Positions 7,790 to 17,012 are shown, counted from the stretch's first letter. The stretch: DNA of 64,000 nucleotides from JAIBJN01 sp963802795 (GCA_963802795.1 CAWDJV010000005.1:682001-746000); one strand, 5' to 3'. Translations and numbers: made by a program. The notes: a model not told the origin generated them from the letters alone.

Positions 7790-8953
7790 ATGAGCGAGGT
7801 AGCCGCCGAGCCGGACGGGCTGACGCGCGAGCAACAGGCGATCCGCGAGGTCTGCCGGGAGTTCGCCCAGCAGGAGATCCGGCCGATCGCCGCCGCGGTC
7901 GACGAAGCGGACACCGAAACCCCCTGGGAGGTCTGGTACAGGGCCGCCGAGATCGGCCTGACCTCCTTCATGCTCCCCGAGGAGGTTGGCGGCGGCGGGA
8001 TGACCGACTGCCTCACCGGCTGCGTCGTCCAGGAGGAGCTGTGCTGGGGCTGCGCGGGCATCGGAAACCTGATCACGTCGGGAGGCTTCTTCGCAGAGCC
8101 GATCCTCGAGCTCGGGAGCGAGGAGCAGCAGCGCCGCTGGCTCGAGCCGCTTGCGGGGAAGCGCCCTCCGCTCACTGCTCTGGCAACCACCGAGCCGGGT
8201 GCGGGCTCCGACGCGGCGGCGATCGCGACGGCGGCGACGCGCTCCTCCGCCGGCTACGTGCTCAGCGGCCAGAAGACGTGGATCTCGAACGGCGGCCTGG
8301 CCGAGTACTACGTGGTCTTCGCCACGGTCGAGCCCGGGTCGGGCTCCCGCGGCATCACCGCCTTCGTGGTCGAGAAGGGCGACCCCGGGGTTACGTTCGG
8401 CGGTCCGATGAAGAAGATGGGCCAGCGGGCGATCGTGAACGCGGAGATGTTCCTCCAGGAGGCCGAGCTTCCCGAGGACCGGCGGCTGGGCGATGAAGGG
8501 CGGGGGTTCTACGGGCTCATGAGGACGTTCGACCGCTCGCGCATCACGCTTGGCTCCTCGGCCGTCGGCATCGCGCGGGCCGCACTCGAGTACGCGGTCG
8601 AGTACGCGAAGACGCGAGAGCAGTTCGGCAAGCCGATCGTCGAGCACCAGGCGGTCGCCTTTCGCCTCGCCGACATGGCCACGCGCGTCGACGCCGCGCG
8701 GCTCCTCGTCCATCGGGCCGCCCGCAGGATCGACGCGGGCGAGAGCGTCTCCAAGGAGGCGGCCATGGCGAAGCTCTTCGCTTCGGAGACAGCGATGTGG
8801 TGCACGTGGGCCGCCGTGCAGACGCTGGGCGGCTGGGGCTACTCGCGGGAGTACCCCGTGGAGAAGTGGATGCGGGACGCCAAGCTCGAGGAGATCGAGG
8901 AGGGCACGTCCGACATCCAGCGGCTGATCATCTCGCGCAACCTCGTCAAGTGA
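7790..8953 (+). CDS. Acyl-CoA dehydrogenase
   Basis: This 387-residue FAD enzyme should catalyse alpha,beta-desaturation of an acyl-CoA. It has the three-domain ACAD layout: an N-terminal helical domain, the central beta-domain with TEPGAGSD (near residue 138) and WISNGG, and the C-terminal helical domain with TREQFGKPIVEHQA and the catalytic-glutamate loop EEIEEGTSDIQRLIISR (Glu near 376). It starts a rightward operon: its TGA overlaps the GTG of the acyl-CoA synthetase by four nt, followed by a dienoyl-CoA reductase. That context points to fatty-acid or branched-acid oxidation. Chain-length specificity cannot be read. Confidence 0.93.
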   Translation: MSEVAAEPDGLTREQQAIREVCREFAQQEIRPIAAAVDEADTETPWEVWYRAAEIGLTSFMLPEEVGGGGMTDCLTGCVVQEELCWGCAGIGNLITSGGFFAEPILELGSEEQQRRWLEPLAGKRPPLTALATTEPGAGSDAAAIATAATRSSAGYVLSGQKTWISNGGLAEYYVVFATVEPGSGSRGITAFVVEKGDPGVTFGGPMKKMGQRAIVNAEMFLQEAELPEDRRLGDEGRGFYGLMRTFDRSRITLGSSAVGIARAALEYAVEYAKTREQFGKPIVEHQAVAFRLADMATRVDAARLLVHRAARRIDAGESVSKEAAMAKLFASETAMWCTWAAVQTLGGWGYSREYPVEKWMRDAKLEEIEEGTSDIQRLIISRNLVK

Positions 8954-11025
8954 GCCGCGACCTCTCGGCCCTCTTCGACCCTCGCTCGGTCGCCGTCCTG
9001 GGCGCCTCGGCGACCCCCGGCAAGTGGGGCTACTGGCTCGCGCGCGGTGCGATCAAGGGCGCAGAGCGCCGATCCGTCTATCTCGTCAACCGGAAGGGCG
9101 GCGAGCTGCTCGGCCGGCAGGCGCACGCGTCCCTCGCCGACCTGCCGGAGGCGCCCGAGCTCGTCGTCATCGCGGTACCCGCTGCGGGAGCCGAGGAGGC
9201 CGTCGGGGCCTCGCTCGCCGCCGGCGCGAGGGCCATCGTGCTGATCAGCGCCGGCCTCGGCGAGATGGGAGAGGAGGGCGCCGCCCGGGAGCGCGCCATC
9301 GTCGAGCAGGTCCGAGCCGCCGGTGCCGTCCTGATCGGGCCGAACTGCCTGGGTGTCCACGACTCCAGCACCGGGCTGGAGCTCTGCTCCGAGGAGCTCG
9401 AGCCGGGCTCGATCGGTCTCATCTCGCAAAGCGGCAACCTCGCCCTCGAGATCGGCATGGTCGGCGCCGAGTTCGGGCTGGGCTTCTCGCGTTTCGTGTC
9501 GCTCGGAAACCAGGCGGACGTGCAGGCATCCGAGCTGATCGAGTCGTATGCCGCGGACGAGCCGACGCGGCTCATCGCCGTCTACTGCGAGGACTTCCGC
9601 GACGGCCGCGAGTTCGCGCGCGCCGGCAAGGCCGCGGTCGATTCGGGGACGCCGGTGGTGCTGCTCGCCGGCGGCGCCACCGAGGCCGCGGCACGCGCAG
9701 CCCGCTCACACACGGGAGCTCTGGCGAGCGACCTCCAGTCGATTCGCGCGGCGTGCCTGGGGGCCGGGATCGAGCTCGTCCACTCGCCGAAAGAGGTCGT
9801 CGACGTGGCCATGGGCCTCCTCTCGCACCGGAGGCCCAAGGGACGTCGGATCGCGCTCGCCGCGGACGGGGGCGGCCACACGGTGGTCGCGTCCGACCTG
9901 GTCCTTGCCCAGGGCCTCGAGCTCCCGGAGCTCTCGGAGGTCACCCAGTCCGAGCTGGCGACCGCGCTTCCCCCCACGGCAACGCTCGTCAATCCCGTCG
10001 ATTTCGCGGGAGGCGGGGAGCAGGACATCGGCAGCTTCGGGCGCGTGATCGGCACCCTGCTCCGCTCGGGCGAGGTCGACACCGTGGTTCTGACCGGGTA
10101 CTTCGGCGGCTATTCGCAGTACTCCGACGAGTTCGAGGCGAAGGAGAGCGCTTCGGCCGAGGCCATGGCGCGGGCCGCCGAGGACACCGGCGTGCCGCTG
10201 CTCGCCCACACGATGTACTGGCGCTCGGGCCCCGCCGAGACCCTGCGGGCGAACGGCGTGCCGGTCTACCGCGAGGTGGAGGCAGCCGTGGGCGTGGCGT
10301 CGCGGCTGGCGCGGACGACGCCGGAGGCCCTCCTCGGAGTGCCCGAGCTGCCCGGGGCCGCCGCGGCCGTCGAAGGCCCGCAGGGGTACTTCGCGTCACG
10401 TGAGCTCTTGGTCGCCGGGGGCGTCCCGTACGTCCAGGCGCGACAGGTGGCCGGGGTGGAGGACGCGCTCGCCGCGGCCGCCGAGATCGGCTATCCGGTC
10501 GTTCTCAAGGCCCTCGTCGAGCTGCACAAGTCGGACTCCGGGGGCGTCGCCGTGGGGCTTCGCGAGCCGCAAGAGCTGGCCGAGGCGCTGACGCGGATGG
10601 AAAGCACGCTCGAACCGGCGTGGTACTCGGTGGAGGCGATGGCGCCACTCTCGCGAGGCCTCGAGCTCATCGTCGGCGCGAAGCGGGATCCCCGCTTCGG
10701 CCCGATCCTGCTGGTCGGCGCGGGTGGGCTCTACGCGGAGATCGTGAAGGACGTCGCCGTGGCGCTCGCGCCCGTGACGGAGGCTGCCGCCGAAGCCCTT
10801 CTCCGCTCGCTGCGCGTCTCGCCGCTCCTGAACGGGGCACGTGGCAAGCCGGCGGTGGACGTGGGCGCGGCCGCGCGGGCGGCGGCGGCGCTCTCGCGGG
10901 TCGCTGCGGAGCATCCGGAGATCGCCGAGCTCGAGATCAACCCGCTGCTCGCCCTTCCGGAAGGCGCGCTCGGGCTCGACGCGCGTATCGTCCTGCGCGA
11001 GGAAGGAGGCGCGGATGCTCGCTGA
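8950..11025 (+). CDS. ADP-forming acyl-CoA synthetase (acetate-CoA ligase type)
   Basis: A 691-residue fused-subunit NDP-forming acyl-CoA synthetase that interconverts acyl-CoA, ADP and phosphate with the acid, ATP and CoA. Domains in order: CoA-binding Rossmann fold (LFDPRSVAVLGASATPGKWG), succinyl-CoA-ligase-like domains with GPNCLGVHD, SQSGNLALEI and the phosphohistidine loop RSHTGALASD (near residue 255), then an ATP-grasp domain at the C-terminus (IGYPVVLKALVELHKSDSGG and ELEINPLLALPEGA). GTG 8950 overlaps the upstream dehydrogenase stop (GTGA) and matches the domain start. The open frame extends to 8797, but that part is shadow of the dehydrogenase. It could activate the substrate used by the neighbouring dehydrogenase. 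Confidence 0.93.
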   Translation: MSRDLSALFDPRSVAVLGASATPGKWGYWLARGAIKGAERRSVYLVNRKGGELLGRQAHASLADLPEAPELVVIAVPAAGAEEAVGASLAAGARAIVLISAGLGEMGEEGAARERAIVEQVRAAGAVLIGPNCLGVHDSSTGLELCSEELEPGSIGLISQSGNLALEIGMVGAEFGLGFSRFVSLGNQADVQASELIESYAADEPTRLIAVYCEDFRDGREFARAGKAAVDSGTPVVLLAGGATEAAARAARSHTGALASDLQSIRAACLGAGIELVHSPKEVVDVAMGLLSHRRPKGRRIALAADGGGHTVVASDLVLAQGLELPELSEVTQSELATALPPTATLVNPVDFAGGGEQDIGSFGRVIGTLLRSGEVDTVVLTGYFGGYSQYSDEFEAKESASAEAMARAAEDTGVPLLAHTMYWRSGPAETLRANGVPVYREVEAAVGVASRLARTTPEALLGVPELPGAAAAVEGPQGYFASRELLVAGGVPYVQARQVAGVEDALAAAAEIGYPVVLKALVELHKSDSGGVAVGLREPQELAEALTRMESTLEPAWYSVEAMAPLSRGLELIVGAKRDPRFGPILLVGAGGLYAEIVKDVAVALAPVTEAAAEALLRSLRVSPLLNGARGKPAVDVGAAARAAAALSRVAAEHPEIAELEINPLLALPEGALGLDARIVLREEGGADAR

Positions 11026-11827
11026 GGGCACGCTCGACGGCAAGGTCGCGATCGTCACGGGAGGCGGCACCGGCCTCGGGCGCGCGATCGCGCTCGAGCT
11101 GGCTCGCTGCGGGGCGGCGGTGGCTGTCGCGGGGCGCCGGCCGGAGCCGCTCGAGGAGACCGTCGCGCTCGTCACCGGTCCAGGGGGCCGGGCCCTCGCG
11201 CGTCCGACGGACGTCCGCGACCCGGAGGCGGTCGAAGCCCTCGTGGCCGGAACCGTCGAGGAGCTCGGTCGCGTCGACGTGCTCGTCAACAACGCCGCCG
11301 GAAACTTCGTCGTCAAGGCCGAGGACCTCTCGCCGAACGGTTGGCGCGCGGTCGTCTCCATCGTCCTCGACGGGAGCTTCCTCTGCTCCCGCGCGGCGGG
11401 GAGGCGGATGATCGAGCAAGGCGACGGCGGCGCGATCCTCAGCGTGATCGCCAGCTATGCGTGGACGGGCGGCCCCGGGACGGTTCATTCGGCAGCCGCC
11501 AAAGCCGGCCTGATTGCGATGACGCGGACGCTCGCCGTCGAGTGGGCGCCGCACGGGATCCGCGTCAACACGATCTGCCCCGGCCCGACCGACACCGAAG
11601 GCGCCGGCCAGGCCCTCTGGCCGACCGAGGAGGACCGGGCCCGGGTGGCCGCGACCGTTCCCCTGGGACGCCTGGCGACCCCGCACGAGGTCGCCGTCTG
11701 GGCGGCCGCCCTCTGCTCGCCGGAGGCCGGCTACATCACCGGCGAGAACCTCACGATCGACGGAGGTCACTGGCTCGAGCAGGAGAGCTACATGCCTGCG
11801 CTCGAGCCGCGCGAGCAGGAGCCCTAG
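11015..11827 (+). CDS. 2,4-dienoyl-CoA reductase-type SDR
   Basis: A 270-residue NAD(P)-dependent short-chain dehydrogenase. The cofactor motif TGGGTGLG (residues 15-22) and NNAAGNF are present. The catalytic Tyr and Lys are spaced 15 residues apart (in SYAWTGG and AAAKAG) rather than the usual YxxxK. That spacing, with NNAAGNF and the PGPTDTEGA loop, matches mitochondrial/peroxisomal 2,4-dienoyl-CoA reductases (DECR). It would reduce dienoyl-CoA during oxidation of unsaturated fatty acids. ATG 11015 lies inside the 3' end of the synthetase gene (11-nt overlap), so the three genes from 7790 form one operon. Confidence 0.88.
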   Translation: MLAEGTLDGKVAIVTGGGTGLGRAIALELARCGAAVAVAGRRPEPLEETVALVTGPGGRALARPTDVRDPEAVEALVAGTVEELGRVDVLVNNAAGNFVVKAEDLSPNGWRAVVSIVLDGSFLCSRAAGRRMIEQGDGGAILSVIASYAWTGGPGTVHSAAAKAGLIAMTRTLAVEWAPHGIRVNTICPGPTDTEGAGQALWPTEEDRARVAATVPLGRLATPHEVAVWAAALCSPEAGYITGENLTIDGGHWLEQESYMPALEPREQEP

Positions 11828-11837
11828 CCGGGGGCTC
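11819..11837. terminator. Weak hairpin between convergent genes
   Basis: A six-bp stem GAGCCC/GGGCTC (11819-11824 and 11832-11837) with a 7-nt loop overlaps the SDR stop codon and ends just before the stop of the leftward acyl-CoA dehydrogenase. The position suits a terminator, but the stem is short and there is no T-run. Confidence 0.35.
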
Positions 11838-11838
11838 G

Positions 11839-13005
11839 CTAGCGCAGGTACGGCGCGACGCCGCGCTTCAGGAGGCCGCGCGAGACGATGAGGCGCTGGA
11901 TCTCGCTCGTGCCTTCCCAGATGCGGTCGACGCGCACCTCGCGGTAGAAGCGCGCGACCGGGTGCTCGGTCATGTAGCCGCGGCCCGCGAGCACCTGCAG
12001 CGCGCGGTCGACGATGCGGCCGGCCGCCTCCGAGGCATAGAGCTTCGCCATCGCCACCTTCCCGTGCACGACCTTGCGATCGGCCTCGGTGTCGAAGGCG
12101 TTCGCGGCGTGGTAGGTCAGGAGGCGCGCCGCGAGCAGCTCGGTCAGCGAGTCGGCGAGCTGGAAGGAGACGCCCTGGTGCTCGGCGATCTTCGCGCCGA
12201 AGGCCTCGCGCTCGAGGGCGAAATCGCGCGCGAGCTCGAGCGAGCGCTCGGCCGCGCCGCAGCAGCGGGCGGCGATGAACAGGCGCTCGACGAGGAACCA
12301 CTCCCGCGCCCCCTCGCCGCCGCCCTCGGGGACGCGGTTCGCCTCCGGGACGCGGCAGTTCTCGAGGACGATCTCCGGGTGATGGTCGAGGTAGGGGTCG
12401 TGGAGGAAGCCCGGGGTGCGCTCGATTCTCAGGCCGGGAGCGTCGGGCTCGACGAAGAAGAGCACCTGTTGGCCGTCGGCGACCGCGAGCACGAGGTAGA
12501 AGCCGGCGTCGCCCTCGCTCGTCACGAACCATTTCTCGCCGTTCAGCACCCACCCGTCGCCGTCGCGCTCGGCGGTCGCCGCGAGACCGCTCACGTCGGA
12601 GCCGGCACCCGGCTCGGTGACCGCCCACGCCTCCCGGTAGTCGCCGCGGAGGACGGGAGCGACGAAACGCTCGCGCTGCTCGGGCGTGGCGATGTCCCAC
12701 AGCTCTGCGGGCCCGCGGTCGACGACGGCGAAGCCGAGCCCGTTCGTCGCCTTGCCGGACTCTTCCTCGAGCGCCACCTGGGCGAGCATCGAGAGGCCTC
12801 GACCACCTGCTTCCTCGGGCATGTTGAGCATGGAGAAGCCCTCGTCCCAGGACTTGCGGCGCAGCTCGGCAGCCCACTCGGGCTCGATGCGGCCCGCCTC
12901 GGCGACGCGCAGCTCGAGGGGGTAGACCTCGCGCTCGACGAAGCGCGCCACGCGGGCCTTCAGCTCGCGGATCTCGGTGGGAAGCTCGGGAACGGTCGGG
13001 ATCAC
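11839..13005 (-). CDS. Acyl-CoA dehydrogenase
   Basis: A second ACAD family enzyme, 388 residues. It shows the FAD/substrate motifs VTEPGAGSD (near 130) and WFVTSEG, the middle-domain exit LENCRVPEANRV, and the C-terminal REAFGAKIAEHQGVSFQLAD plus catalytic loop IWEGTSEIQRLIVSRG. Similarity to the plus-strand ACAD at 7790 is only at family level. The ATG at 13005 overlaps the stop of the upstream OYE/FeS reductase (ATGA). Its operon (thioesterase, OYE reductase, this gene) therefore converges with the first acyl-CoA operon and probably handles a related unsaturated or aromatic acyl-CoA. Confidence 0.92.
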   Translation of the reverse strand: MIPTVPELPTEIRELKARVARFVEREVYPLELRVAEAGRIEPEWAAELRRKSWDEGFSMLNMPEEAGGRGLSMLAQVALEEESGKATNGLGFAVVDRGPAELWDIATPEQRERFVAPVLRGDYREAWAVTEPGAGSDVSGLAATAERDGDGWVLNGEKWFVTSEGDAGFYLVLAVADGQQVLFFVEPDAPGLRIERTPGFLHDPYLDHHPEIVLENCRVPEANRVPEGGGEGAREWFLVERLFIAARCCGAAERSLELARDFALEREAFGAKIAEHQGVSFQLADSLTELLAARLLTYHAANAFDTEADRKVVHGKVAMAKLYASEAAGRIVDRALQVLAGRGYMTEHPVARFYREVRVDRIWEGTSEIQRLIVSRGLLKRGVAPYLR

Positions 13006-14894
13006 GGCGAGATCTTACGGGCCGCCAGCGTCCCCTCGAGCACTGCCTCCTCCAGCCCTCGCGGGCTCGTGCAGTCCCCGGCTTCGTGCACCTGGAGACT
13101 GCCGAGCCGCCCGACGAGAGCGCGGTCTGGAACGCGGCCGAGGGCGAGGACGAGCAGGTCGGCCTCGAGCTCCGTCTCGAGCTCCGGCGCGAAGAGGTTG
13201 CGGAAGCGGGCCCGGCCGGCGGCCGCGCCGGCAAGCTCGAGGTGGTGCTCGACCCGGACCCCCGCGCGGTAGAGGCGGCCTGCGTAGATGTTTCGCTGGT
13301 ACTGATGGAGGGTCTCCCCGAGCGCCGCCGAGCCGACGGCGAGCGTGACGTCGTTTCCGGCCTCGCGCAGGAGCTCCGCGCACGCGAGCCCCGACGCGTC
13401 ACCGCCCCAGTCGGCGACCACGACATTCCGTCCCTCTGGACGCGGCGCCGCGAGCACGTCCCAGGCCTGGACGACCATCACGCCCTCCAGCGGCACGTCC
13501 GGGACGAATGGGCGCGCGCCGGTGGCGACCACCACAGCATCCGGCTCGAGGGCCGCGATCTCCTCCGGCTCGGCGTGGGCTCCGAGCCGGAGGTCGACGC
13601 CGCCGATCTCGAGGAGGCGCTCGTAGTTCCGGCTGAGCGAGCCGGCGACCTCGGCGTGCACCGGCGCCTCCGCGGCAAGTGCCAGCTGGCCGCCGATCCG
13701 GTCAGTCCGCTCGAGCTGGACCACCTCGTGGCCCGCGGCGGCGGCCTCGGCGGCCGCGGCGAGCCCGGCAGGCCCTGCGCCCACGACGACGACGCGCCGC
13801 CGCCGCGCGGCGCGCTCCGGCCGCGGAAGCGCTCGCTCGCGGCCCGTGCGCGGGTTCTGCGCGCAGGCGATCGGCGTCCCCGCGTGGTAGTGGGCGATGC
13901 AGGCGTTGCAGCCGATGCAGCGGAGGACGTCGGCAAGCCTGCCCTCGGCCGCCTTTCGCGGGAGGTCGGGATCCGTGATGAGCGCACGCGTCATGCCGAC
14001 CGCGTCGGCGATCCCCTCACGGACGAGACGGTCCGCGGCGGCGGGGTCGAGCACGCGAGACGTCGCGACGAGCGGCGGCCCGACGCGGAACGCCGGTGCA
14101 TGCTCGGCGATCGCGTTTTCCGGGACGGGCGGCGGCGGGACGATCCCGGTCGAGCCGGCGTAGGTCGAGGACTCGCCGAGGGCGACGTGGACGAAGTCGA
14201 CCCGGTCGCTCACCTCACCCACGACCGTTCGCGCCGCCTCGGAGTCCGCGCTCAGGCGGACCCCGAGCGCAAGCCCGGGAGCGGCCGCCCGCACAGCGTC
14301 GAGAACGGCGATGAGGAAGCGCGCCGGCTCGCCCCACTCGTCGTCTCGCCGGTTCAGCGCGGGCGTGAAGAACTGCGCCGCCAGGTAGTTGTGCGCCGCG
14401 GAGACCTCCAGCCCGTCGAGCCCGGCGGCGGCCGCGTTGGCCGCTGCCTGACCGTAACCGGCGACGATGGAGGAGATCTCCTCGCCCGAGAGCGCCCGCG
14501 GCTCGACGTGGAAGCGGAGGCTCGGCACCGCCGACGGCGCGAGCGCGGGCGGCCTGGGCGGGCTGACGATCTGCTCGCGCCCGCCGTGGAAGAGCTGGAG
14601 GAAGAGCTGTGTGCCGTGCGGGCGGACCGCGTCGGCGACGCGCGCGAGCTCCGGGACGATCTCCGTCCGGTAGCCGGCGAGCGTGTGCGGCGTGAGCAGG
14701 CCGGTGGGGTCGACCGCGGTCGCCTCGAGGACGATCAGCCCGGCGCCGCCGCGCGCGCGGGCCTCGTGGTAGGCGACGAAGTCGTCGGTGGGGAGATGCT
14801 CGTGGACGAGCGTCGTCTGATGGGCGGTGGAGACGATCCGGTTCGGAAGCTCGGCCGGGCCCACGCGAAGCGGGCTGAAGAGCGCCTCAAGCAC
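13002..14894 (-). CDS. FadH-like NADH:flavin oxidoreductase (OYE + 4Fe-4S + FAD domains)
   Basis: A 630-residue flavo-iron-sulfur protein of the 2,4-dienoyl-CoA reductase/BaiCD family. The N-terminal half is an old-yellow-enzyme TIM barrel binding FMN (LFSPLRVGPAELPNRIVS; HGGRE near 105; HNYLAAQFFTPALNRRDDEWG-like). Next comes a four-cysteine cluster CIGCNACIAHYHAG...AC for a [4Fe-4S] centre near residues 340-358. The C-terminal half is an FAD/NAD(P) module with RVVVVGAGPAGLAAAA. It passes electrons from NAD(P)H through FAD and FeS to FMN, then to an enoyl-type substrate. It overlaps the thioesterase stop by eight nt and the ACAD start by four. It is distinct from the two TMADH-type paralogues at 18.5 and 31.5 kb. 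Confidence 0.9.
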   Translation of the reverse strand: MLEALFSPLRVGPAELPNRIVSTAHQTTLVHEHLPTDDFVAYHEARARGGAGLIVLEATAVDPTGLLTPHTLAGYRTEIVPELARVADAVRPHGTQLFLQLFHGGREQIVSPPRPPALAPSAVPSLRFHVEPRALSGEEISSIVAGYGQAAANAAAAGLDGLEVSAAHNYLAAQFFTPALNRRDDEWGEPARFLIAVLDAVRAAAPGLALGVRLSADSEAARTVVGEVSDRVDFVHVALGESSTYAGSTGIVPPPPVPENAIAEHAPAFRVGPPLVATSRVLDPAAADRLVREGIADAVGMTRALITDPDLPRKAAEGRLADVLRCIGCNACIAHYHAGTPIACAQNPRTGRERALPRPERAARRRRVVVVGAGPAGLAAAAEAAAAGHEVVQLERTDRIGGQLALAAEAPVHAEVAGSLSRNYERLLEIGGVDLRLGAHAEPEEIAALEPDAVVVATGARPFVPDVPLEGVMVVQAWDVLAAPRPEGRNVVVADWGGDASGLACAELLREAGNDVTLAVGSAALGETLHQYQRNIYAGRLYRAGVRVEHHLELAGAAAGRARFRNLFAPELETELEADLLVLALGRVPDRALVGRLGSLQVHEAGDCTSPRGLEEAVLEGTLAARKISP

Positions 14895-15264
14895 GCTCGA
14901 GCACGGACCGTTCCTCGCCCGTCAGCGGCCGTGGGCGGCGCTCCCCGTCGCAGGCGACGAGGACGGCCCTCGCCTCGGCGGCGGTCTCTCCCTCGGCGAC
15001 GACGAGCTCCTCCACCGTGCGCACGCTCGAAGTGCCCAGCGAGTCCAGGCTGATGCGGGCGACGACCCGGTCGTCGCCCTGGGTGAGCTCGCGCCGATAG
15101 TCGATCTCGACGCGTGCGACGACGTAGCCCAGGGCATGCTCCCCGACCGCGGCCGCGAGCCATTCGTCCCGGACCTCTTCGAGGTACGTGAGATAGACCG
15201 CGTGGTTCACGTGGCCGTAGGCGTCGAGGTCGCGCCAACGGATCTCGATCTCTTTCTCGTGCAC
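14887..15264 (-). CDS. Hotdog-fold acyl-CoA thioesterase (4HBT family)
   Basis: A 125-residue hotdog thioesterase. The catalytic segment is RWRDLDAYGHVNHAVYLTYLEE (Asp near residue 17 within the D-x-x-G-H-V-N-N-like motif), typical of YbgC/4-hydroxybenzoyl-CoA thioesterases. It should release a free acid from an acyl-CoA. It is the first gene of the leftward operon with the FadH-like reductase and an acyl-CoA dehydrogenase. The GTG at 15264 is about 30 nt downstream of a TACTAT -10-like box (15296-15291, minus strand). That box overlaps the GATAGT box of the divergent dehydrogenase. Confidence 0.9.
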   Translation of the reverse strand: MHEKEIEIRWRDLDAYGHVNHAVYLTYLEEVRDEWLAAAVGEHALGYVVARVEIDYRRELTQGDDRVVARISLDSLGTSSVRTVEELVVAEGETAAEARAVLVACDGERRPRPLTGEERSVLERA

Positions 15265-15304
15265 GGTTGCCGTCAGGCAGGGGCGGGTGATAGTAACTCC
15301 GGCC
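15265..15304. promoter_or_regulatory. Divergent promoter with overlapping -10 boxes
   Basis: The gap between the thioesterase and the hydroxyacid dehydrogenase holds GATAGT (15289-15294) on the plus strand and, overlapping it, TACTAT on the minus strand. GATAGT lies ten nt before GTG 15305, which argues for that start rather than GTG 15287, since 15287 would fall inside the promoter. Confidence 0.4.
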
Positions 15305-16246
15305 GTGACGCGAGGAGCAAGGGCACGTGTTGTCGTCGGCGACGGCGGCTACGACCTCGAGCAGGTTCGCCTGCTCCTGGACGGCATCCCCGTGACCGTT
15401 TCGGAAGGCCGCGGGCCGTGGGGCGGCGACGATGTCGTCGCGCTGCTCGTCGGCACCGAGACGGAGGTGCGTGCCTCCGATCTCGACAGGCTGCCCGCGC
15501 TGCGCGTCGTCGCGACGTGCAGCGTCGGATTCGACCACGTCGAGGTGGACGAGGCCGCGCGGCGAGGCGTCTGGGTCTGCAGCGTGCCGGACTACTGCGT
15601 CGACGAGGTCGCCGACCACGCGCTGGCCCTCGTCCTCTCGCTCCTGCGCGGGGTCGTCGTGCTCGACCGCGAGGTCCGCGCGGGAGGGTGGAACTGGAAG
15701 GCCGCCGGCGAGCTGCGCCGGATCCGCGGCACGCGCCTCGGCGTCGTCGGCCTGGGTCGCACCGGCCGCGCGCTCGTGGAGCGCGCTGCGGCGCTCGGCT
15801 TCGAGGTCTGGGGGGCCGACCCCGCTCTCGCCGACGAGGAGGTCGCCGCGACCGGGGCCCGACCGGCGTCGCTCCGTGAGCTGTTGGCCTCGTGTCACGC
15901 CGTCTCGCTCCACGTCGCGCTGACTCCGGAGACGGAAGGGCTGCTCGGCCCCGAGGAGCTGGCGCTCATGCCGGACGGCGCCGTGCTCGTCGACACGGCG
16001 CGGCCGCAGCTCGTGGACCTCGACGCGCTGCGGAGGGAGCTCGAGAGCGGCCGCCTGGGCGGCGCGGCGCTGGACGTGATCCCGGTGGAGCCGCCCACCT
16101 CCGAGCACCCGGCGCCCACCTGGCCGCGCCTCGTCGTCACGCCGCACGTGGCGTGGTACAGCGCGGAGGCCGAGGAGGCGTGCCACACGAGACCGGTTCT
16201 CTCCGTGCGGGCCGTGCTCGAGGGTCGCAGCCTGAGGGTGCGGTGA
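15305..16246 (+). CDS. D-2-hydroxyacid dehydrogenase (phosphoglycerate dehydrogenase-like)
   Basis: A 313-residue NAD(P)-dependent D-isomer-specific 2-hydroxyacid dehydrogenase. The catalytic domain is split around a Rossmann domain with LGVVGLGRTGRALVERAAA (near 140). Active-site residues are visible: Arg in VDTARPQLVD, Glu in DVIPVEPP and His in VTPHVAWYS. Substrate could be glyoxylate, hydroxypyruvate or another 2-oxoacid. GTG 15305 is chosen because the family's first strand follows (ARVVVGDGGYDLEQV) and because the promoter box covers the alternative GTG 15287. The next gene, an SDR, starts seven nt after its stop. Confidence 0.9.
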   Translation: MTRGARARVVVGDGGYDLEQVRLLLDGIPVTVSEGRGPWGGDDVVALLVGTETEVRASDLDRLPALRVVATCSVGFDHVEVDEAARRGVWVCSVPDYCVDEVADHALALVLSLLRGVVVLDREVRAGGWNWKAAGELRRIRGTRLGVVGLGRTGRALVERAAALGFEVWGADPALADEEVAATGARPASLRELLASCHAVSLHVALTPETEGLLGPEELALMPDGAVLVDTARPQLVDLDALRRELESGRLGGAALDVIPVEPPTSEHPAPTWPRLVVTPHVAWYSAEAEEACHTRPVLSVRAVLEGRSLRVR

Positions 16247-16253
16247 ACAGGCC

Positions 16254-17012
16254 GTGATCGCCCTCGTCACTGGCGGCGGGACGGGGATCGGCCGGGCGAC
16301 GGCGCTCGAGCTCGCGCGCGGAGGCGCGTCGGTGGTCGTCTGCGGTCGCCGGCCGGAGCCGCTCGAGGAAGCCCGGGCGGCGGTCGAGGCGCTGGGCTCC
16401 AAGTGCCTCGCGGTGCCCACAGACGTTCGGGAGCCCGAGCAGGTCGCGGCTCTGGTGGATGCCTCTCTCGAGCGCTTCGGGCGCATCGACGTGCTCGTCA
16501 ACAACGCGGGCGGTCAGTTCATCGCTCCGGCCGAGGAGATCACCCTGAAAGGCTGGCGCGCCGTGCACCGGCTGGCGGTGGACGCAGCGTGGGACGTCAC
16601 GCGCGCGGTGGCGACGCGCTCGATGATCCCGAACCGAAGCGGCGTCGTCGTCTTCGTCGGCTTCAGCCCGCGCCGCGGAATCCCCGGCTTCGCCCACGCT
16701 GGGGCGGCGCGCGCTGCCGTCGAGAATCTCGCAGCGGGCCTCGCCGGCGAATGGAGCCGCTACGGGATCCGCGCGGTCTGCGTGGCGCCCGGAACGATCC
16801 TGACGGAGGGCCTCGAGGGCTACGGCGCCGGGCAGATCGCCGCCTGGGAGAAGTCGATCCCGGCGGGCCGCCTCGGGACTCCCGAGGAGGTCGCCGCGGT
16901 CATCGCCTTCCTGGCCTCTCCCGCCGCCTCCTACGTCACCGGCACAACGGTCGTCGTCGACGGCGGAGCGGACGCCTGGGGCCACGCCGAGCCTCCTCCC
17001 GGGGTGGAGTAG
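16254..17012 (+). CDS. Trans-2-enoyl-CoA reductase-like SDR (PECR type)
   Basis: A 252-residue SDR with TGGGTGIGRATA at the N-terminus and NNAGGQFIAPAEEITLKGW in the middle. The region normally holding YxxxK instead reads FAHAGAARAAVENLAAGL, with Arg at the Lys position. The same GAARA phrase and NN-x-GGQF segment occur in mammalian peroxisomal trans-2-enoyl-CoA reductase, so an NADPH-dependent enoyl-CoA reductase is the best guess. It is the second gene of a three-gene rightward operon (hydroxyacid dehydrogenase, this, MOSC protein). Its sequence is clearly related to, but not a recent duplicate of, the DECR-type SDR at 11015. Confidence 0.85.
   Translation: MIALVTGGGTGIGRATALELARGGASVVVCGRRPEPLEEARAAVEALGSKCLAVPTDVREPEQVAALVDASLERFGRIDVLVNNAGGQFIAPAEEITLKGWRAVHRLAVDAAWDVTRAVATRSMIPNRSGVVVFVGFSPRRGIPGFAHAGAARAAVENLAAGLAGEWSRYGIRAVCVAPGTILTEGLEGYGAGQIAAWEKSIPAGRLGTPEEVAAVIAFLASPAASYVTGTTVVVDGGADAWGHAEPPPGVE

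Noticed and set aside
10937..13426. 829-residue minus-strand open frame across the acyl-CoA genes
   Set aside because: Low-complexity Arg/Ala/Pro translation antisense to or out of frame with clear dehydrogenase, SDR and OYE genes; typical high-GC shadow.
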